Origin: JAGDZR01 sp049115695
GTDB taxonomy: Bacteria > Bacteroidota > Bacteroidia > Cytophagales > Cyclobacteriaceae
Reading direction: 5' to 3'
DNA length: 64,000 bases
Assembly: GCA_049115695.1 (NCBI GenBank)
Contig: JAGDZR010000020.1
Coordinates: 1-64,000, forward strand
Of this stretch, positions 17,490-26,405 are shown one piece after another (within the stretch, counting starts at the first letter, position 1; each line of letters opens with the position of its first letter). The notes under the pieces are model-generated. The model ran no database searches, was not told the origin of the DNA, and saw only the letters and a program-made list of their open reading frames with translations. The position numbers were made by a program, and so were the translations under genes.

Positions 17490-18578
17490 CTTTTTTTTGC
17501 CAAAATAGCTCTTAACACATCGCTTTACCCATACAATCTGTGAATCTGTCATTTCCGAAAAAATCGGCAAACTAACTACCTGCTTGGAAAGATAATCAGC
17601 AATTGGGAATTGTGTCAATCCATCTTCTACTCGAGGCAAGATATAATCATAGTTCTTGACTACCGCTACACCTTCTGAATTCATAAAATCAACAAATTCG
17701 TCTCTTCGCTCCACCAACACTGGGAAATTATACCAGGCATGAGTTGCCTCAGCAGCTTGATTTTGAAACTCAATAGGCAAATCAATCAATTCCACTTTAT
17801 ATCGATTTGCAAGCTCTTGCCTTCTTACCTGCCATTTGTTCAAATGACCTAGTTTAACGTTGAGATATCCAGCCTGAATCGGATCAAGTCTGCTATTGAT
17901 ACCAGGAACCTTCTGATCACCGGATAGGACACTATGATTATTGGCCAACAGCCTACATCTGGATGCAAGCTCACCATTATTCGTCACAATCGCGCCTCCA
18001 TCTCCAAAAGCTCCCAGCTGTTTGGTCGGGTAAAAACTAAAGCACGCAGCATCACTTAAAAACCCAGGTGAATGTCCATTCCACAAAGCACCATGAGCCT
18101 GAGCTGCGTCTTCAACAACTAGTAAATCATGTTGTTCCGCAATTGCCTTGATCATGTACATATCCACCATTAAGCCATATAGGTGAACCGGTACGATCGC
18201 CTTAGTTCTGTTGCTAATTTTTGAAAGTATCTGGGAGAGATTGATATTGAATGTATGCTTGTCGACATCTACAAAAACAGGATGGGCTCCAGTTCTTAAA
18301 ATCGCATTAGCAGTAGCCACATAAGAAAATGCTGTTGTGATCACTTCATCACCCTCGCCTATGCCCAACATTTTTAAAGCCAAAAACAAGGCATCAGATC
18401 CACTTCCTACTCCTATACAATGTTTGGTCTTGTGATAATTGGCAAAGTCTTGCTCAAATCGATTTACAGCCACACCTCCTATAAATTGTCCTTGTTCGAT
18501 GACCTCCTGATGAGCAGCTTCTAATTCAGGTCGAAGATTTTCGTATTGAACCTTCAAATCAACATAGGGAACTTTCAT
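17445..18578 (-). CDS. DegT/DnrJ/EryC1/StrS family sugar aminotransferase
   Basis: PLP enzyme that transfers an amino group from glutamate to a keto-sugar nucleotide. The PLP lysine is Lys186 in SFYPTKQLGAFGDGGAI; VEDAAQAHGA (155-164) holds the Asp and Gln that bind the cofactor; the N-terminal GSGSDAL (58-64) is the phosphate loop. The SFYPTKQLG form is seen in FdtB/QdtB/WecE-like enzymes. Likely partner of a 4,6-dehydratase or 3-ketoisomerase in amino-sugar synthesis. The last residues (about NPEKL) arise from the 32-bp tandem duplication. The ATG overlaps the TPR gene stop by 4 bp. Confidence 0.9.
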   Translation of the reverse strand: MKVPYVDLKVQYENLRPELEAAHQEVIEQGQFIGGVAVNRFEQDFANYHKTKHCIGVGSGSDALFLALKMLGIGEGDEVITTAFSYVATANAILRTGAHPVFVDVDKHTFNINLSQILSKISNRTKAIVPVHLYGLMVDMYMIKAIAEQHDLLVVEDAAQAHGALWNGHSPGFLSDAACFSFYPTKQLGAFGDGGAIVTNNGELASRCRLLANNHSVLSGDQKVPGINSRLDPIQAGYLNVKLGHLNKWQVRRQELANRYKVELIDLPIEFQNQAAEATHAWYNFPVLVERRDEFVDFMNSEGVAVVKNYDYILPRVEDGLTQFPIADYLSKQVVSLPIFSEMTDSQIVWVKRCVKSYFGKKKLKNITKQELNPEKL

Positions 18579-19765
18579 GATTTTTTCTTGAGTTCAGAAA
18601 TTTTGCGTCTGGCTTCCTTATTGGCTCCCTGCTTTCTTTTTGTTACCCGCTTTACCTGTTGATAGTAATCAATAGCTGAGGCATAGTCTTCTTCAATTTC
18701 CGCAATTCTCCCTAAATGCAGAATGGCGAAGAAATAATATCCCTTATCAGTGCTTTCAGAAAGTTCTCCATACTCCATTGCATACTTGAAATATTTCTTA
18801 CTCTCTTCATAATTTCTCAGGCGTTCATTGATGTGCCCCAAAAAGAAAGCTGCATATCTCCCTGAATTATATTCATAACCATCCATTTGTAAATCAATCC
18901 GCTCAATGATCAATTTACTCTCCTTTATCGCCTCGTCGTTTTTACCCATTTGATACAGGAGACGTGCATAGAAACGATGGAAATAGGCGTTGTTTGGATA
19001 TTGTTTGTGTAGGTAATCTGCCAGCTGAAACGAACTTTTCACATCATTCTCTTCTGCATAAAGAATCCGCATCAGATAGTACTGTGCTTCTGTCCTGGCA
19101 TAGAATGCATTCCGTGCTGTCTGCTCTAATTGATCCAACCCCAATTTTTTGTCTCCATCCGGAAAGAATGCCAGGAGTGGTTTCAACATGGGATAATGCT
19201 CAGGTATCCATTCTGCATAGTAATTAAACAATGCATCCCCAAAAAGGAGTTCAGGACTGAAATCCTCATTTCCTCTACAAATTTCAAGATACTTTAATGC
19301 TCCCTTTCCCTCGAATGAAGCCTTAATATAATCACCTCGATCTCCATAAAATCTACCTCTAAAAGCATAGACTGCTGACAGGAAAAATGCTCCTTCCAGC
19401 TCATGTACTTGTTCATAGAGCCGTTTTGATAACCTTTCTGCGGTATCCATATAATTGAGAAATCGGTCATCCCACTTTGTCTCCATTTCTCCATATGGCA
19501 TCAACCTCCACCAATGACTCAGTCCCATCAAAAAATATGGTAATGGATGCCAGCCGTACTGCTTGATCAAATAGTTGAAGTGACTTTCTGCTTTGTCAAA
19601 CTCCATGTTGTACATGTTGAACATGGCCATGGTTGCTTCAATCTCAACATAGCGATTCTGAAGCAGAATATTGGAGGTCGTATCCAACTGCCCGGACCAC
19701 TGAGCATTTATCGAGGTGCTTACCCCAATACTTAGAAAGGTCACAAAGATTTTAATCCAACGCAT
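18575..19765 (-). CDS. Secreted tetratricopeptide repeat protein
   Basis: A 396-residue protein with a Sec signal peptide (RWIKIFVTFLSIGVSTSINAQ) and helical TPR-like repeats, clearest at the C-terminal half: SSFQLADYLHKQYPNNAYFH, then YAFFLGHINERLRNYEESKKYFKYA-like and FFAILHLGRIAEIEEDYASAIDYYQQV stretches. Role unknown; TPR proteins in the periplasm usually hold complexes together. A TTG precedes the ATG by one codon; ATG 19763-19765 is taken as start. It is the first gene of the minus-strand pair with the DegT aminotransferase (ATGA overlap), so a role in the glycan pathway is plausible but not shown. Confidence 0.75.
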   Translation of the reverse strand: MRWIKIFVTFLSIGVSTSINAQWSGQLDTTSNILLQNRYVEIEATMAMFNMYNMEFDKAESHFNYLIKQYGWHPLPYFLMGLSHWWRLMPYGEMETKWDDRFLNYMDTAERLSKRLYEQVHELEGAFFLSAVYAFRGRFYGDRGDYIKASFEGKGALKYLEICRGNEDFSPELLFGDALFNYYAEWIPEHYPMLKPLLAFFPDGDKKLGLDQLEQTARNAFYARTEAQYYLMRILYAEENDVKSSFQLADYLHKQYPNNAYFHRFYARLLYQMGKNDEAIKESKLIIERIDLQMDGYEYNSGRYAAFFLGHINERLRNYEESKKYFKYAMEYGELSESTDKGYYFFAILHLGRIAEIEEDYASAIDYYQQVKRVTKRKQGANKEARRKISELKKKS

Positions 19766-19839
19766 CAACCTCTTTTACCAATTATCGTTCCACTTGAAGT
19801 CATCTCTAAATTAATCTTCACTAAGTTAGCCGAGCCCCA

Positions 19840-20487
19840 ATGAAGCTGCTGTTAAAACATAGAGAAAATTTCTTCGAAAACTGGTATCAGTTTGACTCGA
19901 AATTATTTTTTATCATCTTATGCCTACTCTATTTCGCCATGTTCATGTTGAAACGGGTATTCATCATTGATGAGATTGCTGCCTTTGAGATCCTGCAGGA
20001 AAGAGGGGAAATGTGGGTCTACGACTTGTTCTTCGGGTTGCAATATTTATCCGTTCCGTTTTTCCTGGCCTGGAAGTTTACGATCACTGCTTTTTTGATC
20101 TGGGTTGGTTGCTTCATGTTTGGTTACAAAATATTCTATCGGGAATTATGGAGATGGGTCATGTTCAGCGAACTCATATTTTTGATACCGGAATTTCTCA
20201 AATTCGCCTGGTACCTGGGGGCAGCAAATGACCCTGTTTACGAAGACATTGTTGCTTTCTACCCACTATCACTGATCAATCTTGTTGATTATACCTCAGT
20301 AGATCATCGATGGCATTACCCCCTAAAGGCACTCAACATTTTTGAACCTATCTATTGGTTTACACTGTGCATCGGAGTGCTATATCTCGGAAATAAGAGA
20401 TGGGATATATCCGTGCTGATTGTAGCACTTTCATATGTGGTGCCCTTCCTTTTATGGCTTGGCTACTATGCATTGGTATATGAATAA
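19840..20487 (+). CDS. Small multi-pass membrane protein of unknown function
   Basis: I do not recognise this 215-residue protein. It has five or six hydrophobic segments (LFFIILCLLYFAMFML, VPFFLAWKFTITAFLIWVGCFMFGY, VMFSELIFLIPEFLKFAWYL, IYWFTLCIGVLYLG, VLIVALSYVVPFLLWLGYYALV) separated by short loops rich in aromatic residues. No signal peptide or catalytic motif is seen. The gene stands alone on the plus strand, divergent from the TPR gene and convergent with hutG, 10 bp away. Similar proteins in Bacteroidota are annotated as hypothetical. Confidence 0.65.
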   Translation: MKLLLKHRENFFENWYQFDSKLFFIILCLLYFAMFMLKRVFIIDEIAAFEILQERGEMWVYDLFFGLQYLSVPFFLAWKFTITAFLIWVGCFMFGYKIFYRELWRWVMFSELIFLIPEFLKFAWYLGAANDPVYEDIVAFYPLSLINLVDYTSVDHRWHYPLKALNIFEPIYWFTLCIGVLYLGNKRWDISVLIVALSYVVPFLLWLGYYALVYE

Positions 20488-20497
20488 CCTTAATCCT

Positions 20498-21460
20498 CTA
20501 GGCTAAATAGACGGCTGCTTCATTTATCAAGGAAGCGGCCAATTTGGAGGTACGCCCATCGTCAAATTTAGGATTGACCTCCACCACATCCAGTGAAACG
20601 ACTTTCCCGCTAGAAAGTATATCCGCTAGCAATCGTTTGACAGTTTGAGGCAAAATACCAATCGGGTTAGTCGCACTTACGCCGGGAGCATATGCAACAG
20701 GAAAGCAATCCATATCTATGGTCACATAGACATGGTCCACTTTATCAATGAACTTGTTGACGATGTGGTTTAAATCCGCATATGGCAATCCATTTACATC
20801 ATCCTGCAATATGAATCCTTGGTCGTGCTCATCCATCACATCAAACAGTGATTTAACATTGACCGATGGATCAATTCCAATTGGCAAGTAATGCAGATTC
20901 CGATCTGCTTTCTTGAGATCATTTAACACATTTCGAAATGGGCTTCCACTATGAGGGCCAGTTGCATAAGTACGCATATCGAAGTGCGCATCAAAATTGA
21001 TAATGCCAATATCATTTTGATGATCAAAGTGATGATCTATGGCGCAAAAATGAGGATAAGCAGTCTCATGGCCACCACCCAATACCATGGGGAAATAGCC
21101 GGCATTAAGCAGGTCCAAGATCTTCCCCGCCAGGAGTTGGAAGGCTTTTTCTAGATGTTTGCCACTACAGAGCACATTGCCAGCATCCACAATGGCGAGT
21201 TGATTTGGGTCATGATGAACAGCCAGTCTCGCAAGATCACTTCTAATTGCATCCGGACCATCCTTGGCACCCACTCGCCCGAAGTTGCGTCTAACCCCCT
21301 CATCACTGCAAAAGCCAATAAGCGCTATCGCCCTGTCGGCTGCAGGCTGCCAGATATCATTGGTCATGTCGAGCATTTCAATGACCTGATGCCACTGTTT
21401 ATCTCCTGGATCAGGATTGACTCGGCCTTTCCATATTTCCTTTTTAGGAATTTGATACAT
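20498..21460 (-). CDS. hutG: Formimidoylglutamase (arginase/agmatinase family)
   Basis: Binuclear manganese hydrolase that splits N-formimidoyl-L-glutamate to glutamate and formamide in histidine breakdown. Metal ligands are visible: GGGHE (128-132), NFDAHFD (155-161) and DMDC (249-252 region, TIDMDCFPVAYAPGVS). Length 320 is usual. The choice of HutG over arginase rests on the operon: the gene follows imidazolonepropionase with a 17-bp overlap, the preceding step of the pathway. The histidase and urocanase genes are not in the window. Confidence 0.9.
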   Translation of the reverse strand: MYQIPKKEIWKGRVNPDPGDKQWHQVIEMLDMTNDIWQPAADRAIALIGFCSDEGVRRNFGRVGAKDGPDAIRSDLARLAVHHDPNQLAIVDAGNVLCSGKHLEKAFQLLAGKILDLLNAGYFPMVLGGGHETAYPHFCAIDHHFDHQNDIGIINFDAHFDMRTYATGPHSGSPFRNVLNDLKKADRNLHYLPIGIDPSVNVKSLFDVMDEHDQGFILQDDVNGLPYADLNHIVNKFIDKVDHVYVTIDMDCFPVAYAPGVSATNPIGILPQTVKRLLADILSSGKVVSLDVVEVNPKFDDGRTSKLAASLINEAAVYLA

Positions 21461-22667
21461 GTTTACCTCTTTTATACACTTGTGCAGGTTTTAACCTCCC
21501 CTGATGATAGAGAATTTCACGATAATCAGCTGTATCAAATATGGCCAAATCCGCCAGTTGGCCTGAACTCAATCGACCTCTATCTGATAACCCAAGCGCA
21601 TTGGCGGCTCGAAAAGTAATTCCTCCTAGCACTTCAGCTCCAGAGAGCTTTTCATAAGTAGCCAATACCGATGCTTGTACCAACAAATCGCCCATTGGTG
21701 CTGAACCGGGATTCCAGTCCGTTGCAATGGCTAACGATGCACCTGCATCTAATAATTGTCTGGCAGGAGTAAAAGCCATACCCAGTCCAATTGATGCTCC
21801 AGGTAATGCGACTGCCACCGTTTTACTTTTTGCCAATAATTCAACCTCATGATTCCCAATTGATTCGAGATGATCAGCACTCTTTGCCCCTAGTGCCACC
21901 GCAAGACTAACGCCCCCTGGACTAAACTGGCCCGCGTGCAAGGTAAGATCAAACCCATCCTTTTGGGCCCGCTGTAAATACTGTTTAATAATTTCAACAG
22001 GAAAAGCCTCTTCTTCTACAAACGCATCGACTCGTTTTGTTAAGTTATCAGCTTTAATGACCGGAAACACGCCATCTATCAAATGATCCAAATAGGCCTT
22101 TTTCTCATATTCAGCAGGGCAAACATGAGCACCCAAAAATGTACTGATCACATCAGGCTTACAATACAATCCGACCTCTTGTATCAGTCGCAAAAACCGT
22201 AATTCATGCTCGGGAGACAGGCCATACCCCGTTTTTACTTCGACCGTAGTAACACCATCGGCTAAATGCCGAAGCAGTCGCCTGGACAACCCATCTATTA
22301 ATTCATCATCAGTCGCTGATCGGGTTTTTGAAACTGAATCGTGAATACCACCCCCTTCATCTAAAATTTGCTGATAAGAGTACCCACTGTTGCGCCGTTC
22401 AAAATCTCCCGCTCTAGTACCCCCCCACAGCATATGTGTGTGACAATCAACAAAACCAGGAACTACGACTTGCTTTCCTTTAGTTTCTATATGCTCATCT
22501 CCTTCGTCTTGAAGATCATCAAAACTTCCAACCTTCAGGATCTTTCCATCTGCACACAGAATTCCCGCATGTTCAATCAAACCAAGATCAGTCTGTTGAA
22601 GGGGGCCGCTAATGGGTGCTGATTTGAAGGTGATCGCCTGCTCGAAAGGTCCAATTAATGTTGTCAT
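21444..22667 (-). CDS. hutI: Imidazolonepropionase
   Basis: Amidohydrolase-fold zinc or iron enzyme that opens imidazolone-5-propionate to N-formimidoylglutamate. The sequence has the metal HxH in PGFVDCHTHMLWGG, VEVKTGYGLSPEHELR, the third His in LTLHAGQFSPGG, SADHLESIG and the catalytic Asp in ATDWNPGSAPMGD. ATG 22665-22667 gives the usual N-terminus (MTTLIGPFEQ); the frame opens eight codons earlier at a TTG. It overlaps hutG downstream by 17 bp and lies 55 bp after ygiQ, which is on the same strand. Confidence 0.92.
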   Translation of the reverse strand: MTTLIGPFEQAITFKSAPISGPLQQTDLGLIEHAGILCADGKILKVGSFDDLQDEGDEHIETKGKQVVVPGFVDCHTHMLWGGTRAGDFERRNSGYSYQQILDEGGGIHDSVSKTRSATDDELIDGLSRRLLRHLADGVTTVEVKTGYGLSPEHELRFLRLIQEVGLYCKPDVISTFLGAHVCPAEYEKKAYLDHLIDGVFPVIKADNLTKRVDAFVEEEAFPVEIIKQYLQRAQKDGFDLTLHAGQFSPGGVSLAVALGAKSADHLESIGNHEVELLAKSKTVAVALPGASIGLGMAFTPARQLLDAGASLAIATDWNPGSAPMGDLLVQASVLATYEKLSGAEVLGGITFRAANALGLSDRGRLSSGQLADLAIFDTADYREILYHQGRLKPAQVYKRGKHVSNS

Positions 22668-22722
22668 GGAATCAATATGAGGTGCAGACAAATCTATTAC
22701 TTTTCACAGTGAACCTGAACGA

Positions 22723-24627
22723 TTACTTTCTGCGCTTTTTTGATCTAAAAGACTTTGATTTTTTCTTAGCATCAAAAGTTCGTTCTGGAGGTTTGTTACT
22801 TGCGAGAAGCCTATCTGCCAAATCCTTTCTACCAAGATTTACAAGCTTGTCTTTGATCCGGACCTGATTTTCACGTTTATGCCAAAAGAAGAACATGTGT
22901 TGATTTCGTTTTTCCTTTTCTGATTTCGCCGTGAACATCCGTTTCAATGTGTAAGGATGATACCCTGAATAATAAATAACTGTGGCAACTGTCATTGGCG
23001 TTGGGGTGAAATCCTGTACCTGCTCCAGCTTGAAGCCCATTTCTTTGGTTTCTGCAGCAAGATTGGCCATATCCTCTTCCTTACATCCCGGATGACTGGA
23101 TATGAAATAAGGAATCAATTGCTGATTCAATCCTTTATCCTTATTGATTTTATCAAACTGCCTCTTGAATTGATGAAAATGCTTAAATGATGGTTTTCGC
23201 ATCACTTTCAGGGTTTCGTCAGAGGTATGTTCCGGTGCAACTTTGAGCCTCCCCGATACGTGTCTAGTGATGACCTGTTCCATATATTCATCAATGCTAT
23301 CATTGGCGTCTTTGTTATAATCCTTTACCAACAAGTCATAGCGAATACCACTTCCAACAAATGCCTTCTTCACTTTTGGATGAGCATCTACTTTTCTATA
23401 AAGCTCAGTCATTGAGCTATGGTCCGTATCCAGGTTACTGCAAATCACCGGATGAATACATGACGGACTGACACAGCGATCACATATCTCCTGCACTTTT
23501 CCCTTGAGTCCATACATGTTTGCTGACGGTCCTCCAAGATCTGAAATATACCCTTTGAAATCAGGCATGCTAACAACTTGATCCACCTCTTTCATGATTG
23601 ACTCCTGGCTCCTGCTGGCAATGAACTTACCCTGATGCGCAGATATGGTGCAAAAGCTACAACCACCAAAACAGCCTCTATGCATGTTAATCGAAAACTT
23701 GATCATCTCAAAAGCGGGAATACTTCCACGTTTCTCATACTTTGGATGTGGCAATCTGACGTAAGGAAGGTCAAATGACTGATCAATTTCCTGCTCAGTC
23801 ATGGTATAATATGGCGGATTTATCACCACATTATAATCGGCAGCTGCCTGAACTATTCGGTCTGCCTGGAGCTTGTTCGACTCCTGTTCGACATGCTTGA
23901 AATTGCCGGCGTAGGCCTTTTTATCACGCAGACACTTTTCATGAGAATGCAGATTTATGGTCTTCCATCTTTTATCCTCCTCAACTTCCTCTTTCCTTGG
24001 TGCCAGATAACTGGTCTGGGGAATATTGGTGATTTGAGAGAATGGTACTCCTTTTTTCAGCAAGCCCAACAACTCTCTCAATGGCTGTTCTCCCATGCCA
24101 TACACCAACAAATCTGCTCCGCTATCCAATAAAATGGACGGCTTCAATTCGTCTGACCAATAATCATAATGGGTTACTCTTCTGAGACTTGCTTCTACAC
24201 CTCCTATTACAACTGGAACTTCAGGATATATCTGCTTTAGAATCTGAGTATAAACCACTGTCGCATAATCCGGTCTAAATCCCGACTCGCCCCCTGGTGT
24301 GTATGCATCGTTGGATCGTTTACGCCTATTTGCTGTATAGTGATTCACCATGCTGTCCATACATCCTGATGTCACACCAAAGAACAAGCGTGGTTTACCA
24401 AACTTTTTAAAGTCACGCAAATCATCCTGCCAGTTGGGCTGTGGGATAATCGCCACTCTAAACCCTTCATGTTCTGCAATCCTACCAATGACGGCACTAC
24501 CAAATGCCGGGTGGTCTACATACGCATCTCCCGAAACAATGATAATATCCACTTCATCCCACCCTCTCAGCTCAATCTCTTTGCGCGTAATTGGCATCCA
24601 ATCAGTAATAGGTCGTTTCACAGCCAT
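22723..24627 (-). CDS. ygiQ: YgiQ family radical SAM protein
   Basis: Radical SAM protein of 634 residues. N-terminal UPF0313 domain (DVDIIIVSGDAYVDHPAFG), then the [4Fe-4S] cluster motif Cys319-x3-Cys323-x2-Cys326 in HRGCFGGCSFCTIS, and a C-terminal region with QVQDFTPTPMTVATVIYYSG and a Lys/Arg-rich tail (SKSFRSKKRRK). The reaction is not known for the family. The gene starts with ATG at 24625-24627 right behind a TACCTTTG promoter-like box, so the transcript may have almost no leader. The hut genes follow on the same strand, perhaps by readthrough. Confidence 0.92.
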   Translation of the reverse strand: MAVKRPITDWMPITRKEIELRGWDEVDIIIVSGDAYVDHPAFGSAVIGRIAEHEGFRVAIIPQPNWQDDLRDFKKFGKPRLFFGVTSGCMDSMVNHYTANRRKRSNDAYTPGGESGFRPDYATVVYTQILKQIYPEVPVVIGGVEASLRRVTHYDYWSDELKPSILLDSGADLLVYGMGEQPLRELLGLLKKGVPFSQITNIPQTSYLAPRKEEVEEDKRWKTINLHSHEKCLRDKKAYAGNFKHVEQESNKLQADRIVQAAADYNVVINPPYYTMTEQEIDQSFDLPYVRLPHPKYEKRGSIPAFEMIKFSINMHRGCFGGCSFCTISAHQGKFIASRSQESIMKEVDQVVSMPDFKGYISDLGGPSANMYGLKGKVQEICDRCVSPSCIHPVICSNLDTDHSSMTELYRKVDAHPKVKKAFVGSGIRYDLLVKDYNKDANDSIDEYMEQVITRHVSGRLKVAPEHTSDETLKVMRKPSFKHFHQFKRQFDKINKDKGLNQQLIPYFISSHPGCKEEDMANLAAETKEMGFKLEQVQDFTPTPMTVATVIYYSGYHPYTLKRMFTAKSEKEKRNQHMFFFWHKRENQVRIKDKLVNLGRKDLADRLLASNKPPERTFDAKKKSKSFRSKKRRK

Positions 24628-24631
24628 TGTG

Positions 24632-24639
24632 CAAAGGTA
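24632..24639 (-). promoter_or_regulatory. -7 box of the ygiQ promoter
   Basis: TACCTTTG on the minus strand fits the Bacteroidota TAnnTTTG -7 element and ends four bases before the ATG. No clear TTTG is found 19-21 bp upstream, so only the -7 part is supported. Confidence 0.45.
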
Positions 24640-24816
24640 GGTCTAGCAAACGCAAATCGAGAATATGTGCCTCCGTAACAATTTGAGCCTATTCTCGTTA
24701 CATGCTTAAAATCCATGGATCAGTGTTGAATTATTCCCATTGACCTTCAATTAATGTGCATTTGACACTAAAAACACCAATTTCGTGTCATCAGTTTATT
24801 GAACAGCAATAAGAAA

Positions 24817-25011
24817 ATGAAAGCTAGCCCCAACAATCCCGTATTTGACGACTTAAATGAAGCCGAAACTAAAAGACTCAAATCATTGACTCGTCAGATT
24901 CTTGCGCACCTGGACAAGAGAAAGGAGCAGCAGCAATCAACAAGGCAAGCTGGCCACATTTCTAAAATGATGACTACTCTGGAGAATCAGCTTGGTAGCA
25001 TTAATCAGTAG
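24817..25011 (+). CDS. Small charged protein of unknown function
   Basis: A 64-residue protein, helical and highly charged (NEAETKRLKSLTRQILAHLDKRKEQQQ), with no hydrophobic segment and no motif I know. A TTG opens the frame six codons earlier; ATG 24817 is preferred. It is followed after 22 bp by a good intrinsic terminator on the same strand, which supports a short independent transcript. It could be a DNA- or RNA-binding or coiled-coil accessory protein, but the sequence gives no proof. Confidence 0.6.
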   Translation: MKASPNNPVFDDLNEAETKRLKSLTRQILAHLDKRKEQQQSTRQAGHISKMMTTLENQLGSINQ

Positions 25012-25033
25012 ATCTTTTCAACCCAAAAAAATG

Positions 25034-25059
25034 ACCGGCCCAAGTAGTCGGTTTTTTTT
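25034..25059 (+). terminator. Intrinsic terminator of the small charged protein gene
   Basis: Stem ACCGGC (25034-25039) and GTCGGT (25047-25052, one G-T pair) with a seven-base loop, followed by eight T. An A-run before the stem may let it act weakly on the other strand. Confidence 0.8.
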
Positions 25060-25182
25060 GTCTCTATGTTTTTAAACAATGGTTAGGAGAGATTATGCAA
25101 TTATTCAATTTGTGAAAGCAAAAAATCTTCTCATAATCAGAAAACTACACGTCAAAGGCGTGATCGCTTAAGTCCTATGATG

Positions 25183-25190
25183 TAATTTTG
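25183..25190 (+). promoter_or_regulatory. -7 box before the aspartate aminotransferase gene
   Basis: TAATTTTG fits TAnnTTTG and lies 22 bp before ATG 25213. No -33 TTTG is seen at the right distance. Confidence 0.35.
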
Positions 25191-25212
25191 CTCGAATTTT
25201 TTGAATAGAGCA

Positions 25213-26397
25213 ATGGATTTACGATCGGAAAGAATCAAAAACATGGCGGAATCCGCCACGTTGGCCATGGCAGCCAAGGCCAGAGAAATGAAGCAAAAAG
25301 GAGTAGACGTTATCAGTCTAAGCCTTGGAGAACCTGACTTTAAAACCCCGACGCATATCCTTGATGGAGCGAAAGCAGCTATCGATGAAGGTAAGTATTT
25401 TTCTTACCCTCCGGTAAATGGTTACCTTGATCTAAGGGAAGCGATAAGTAAGAAATTCAAAGAAGACAACAACCTCAATTATACACCTGATCAGATTGTA
25501 GTATCAAATGGAGCAAAGCAATCAATTGCTAACGTTTTTTTGGCGTTGCTTGATCCAGGCGATGAAGTAATCGTTTTTTCACCCTTCTGGGTAAGCTATT
25601 CTGCGCTAGTAGAGCTAGCTGAAGGAAAATGTGTATTTGTAAATGGATCCATCGAAAATGATTTTAAAGCAACAGCTGAGCAGCTGAAAAATGCCATCAC
25701 AGACAAGACGAAAGCCATTATTTTTTCTTCACCTTGTAACCCAACAGGATCTGTTTTCACAAAGGAAGAATTGGAGAAAATTGCGGCGGTCCTGAAAGAT
25801 TATCCTGCAATAACCGTGATTTCTGATGAAATCTACGAATTGATTAACTACACTGGTAAGCATGCGTCTATCGGTGCAATCGATGGAATGGAGGATCGGA
25901 CAGTTACCGTTAATGGATTTGCGAAAGGATTTGCTATGACTGGATGGAGAGTGGGCTACATAGGTGCCCCACTATGGTTGGCTAAAGCAGCCAATAAAAT
26001 CCAGGGTCAGATTACTTCTGCTAACTGTTCGATTGCGCAAAGAGCATCATTAACTGCACTTTCTTCCTCAAAAGAGCCATCGTATGAAATGGCCAAAGAG
26101 TATTTAAGGAGAAGGGCATTGGTCTATGATCTGTTGAGTGACTTGCCAGGTGTAAAAGTAAACATGCCACAGGGAGCATTTTATTTCTTTCCAGATGTGA
26201 GCAGCTACTTCGGTAAGGGAGGGATTAAAAATGCCTCTGACTTATGCATATATCTGCTGGAGGAAGCGCATGTTTCTTTGGTGACAGGTGAGGCCTTTGG
26301 TGATCCTGACTGTATCAGATTGTCATATGCAGCATCAGAGGAAGAACTACGAACTGCTATCTCACGCGTTAAGGATGCGCTGGCAAAGCTTGGGTAA
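25213..26397 (+). CDS. Aspartate aminotransferase-like PLP enzyme (class I/II)
   Basis: Fold-type I aminotransferase, 394 residues, close to the Thermus/Bacillus AspC type (subfamily Ib). The PLP lysine is Lys238 in NGFAKGFAMTGWRVGY; SLGEPDF near residue 38, SPCNPTG near 174 and ISDEIYE near 204 are family motifs, and the substrate-carboxylate Arg is in DCIRLSYA near the end. It would interconvert aspartate and oxaloacetate with 2-oxoglutarate; related substrates are possible. A TTG four codons upstream opens the frame, but ATG 25213 matches the family N-terminus. The HldE-type kinase follows after 8 bp. Confidence 0.9.
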   Translation: MDLRSERIKNMAESATLAMAAKAREMKQKGVDVISLSLGEPDFKTPTHILDGAKAAIDEGKYFSYPPVNGYLDLREAISKKFKEDNNLNYTPDQIVVSNGAKQSIANVFLALLDPGDEVIVFSPFWVSYSALVELAEGKCVFVNGSIENDFKATAEQLKNAITDKTKAIIFSSPCNPTGSVFTKEELEKIAAVLKDYPAITVISDEIYELINYTGKHASIGAIDGMEDRTVTVNGFAKGFAMTGWRVGYIGAPLWLAKAANKIQGQITSANCSIAQRASLTALSSSKEPSYEMAKEYLRRRALVYDLLSDLPGVKVNMPQGAFYFFPDVSSYFGKGGIKNASDLCIYLLEEAHVSLVTGEAFGDPDCIRLSYAASEEELRTAISRVKDALAKLG

Positions 26398-26405
26398 ACT
26401 GTTAA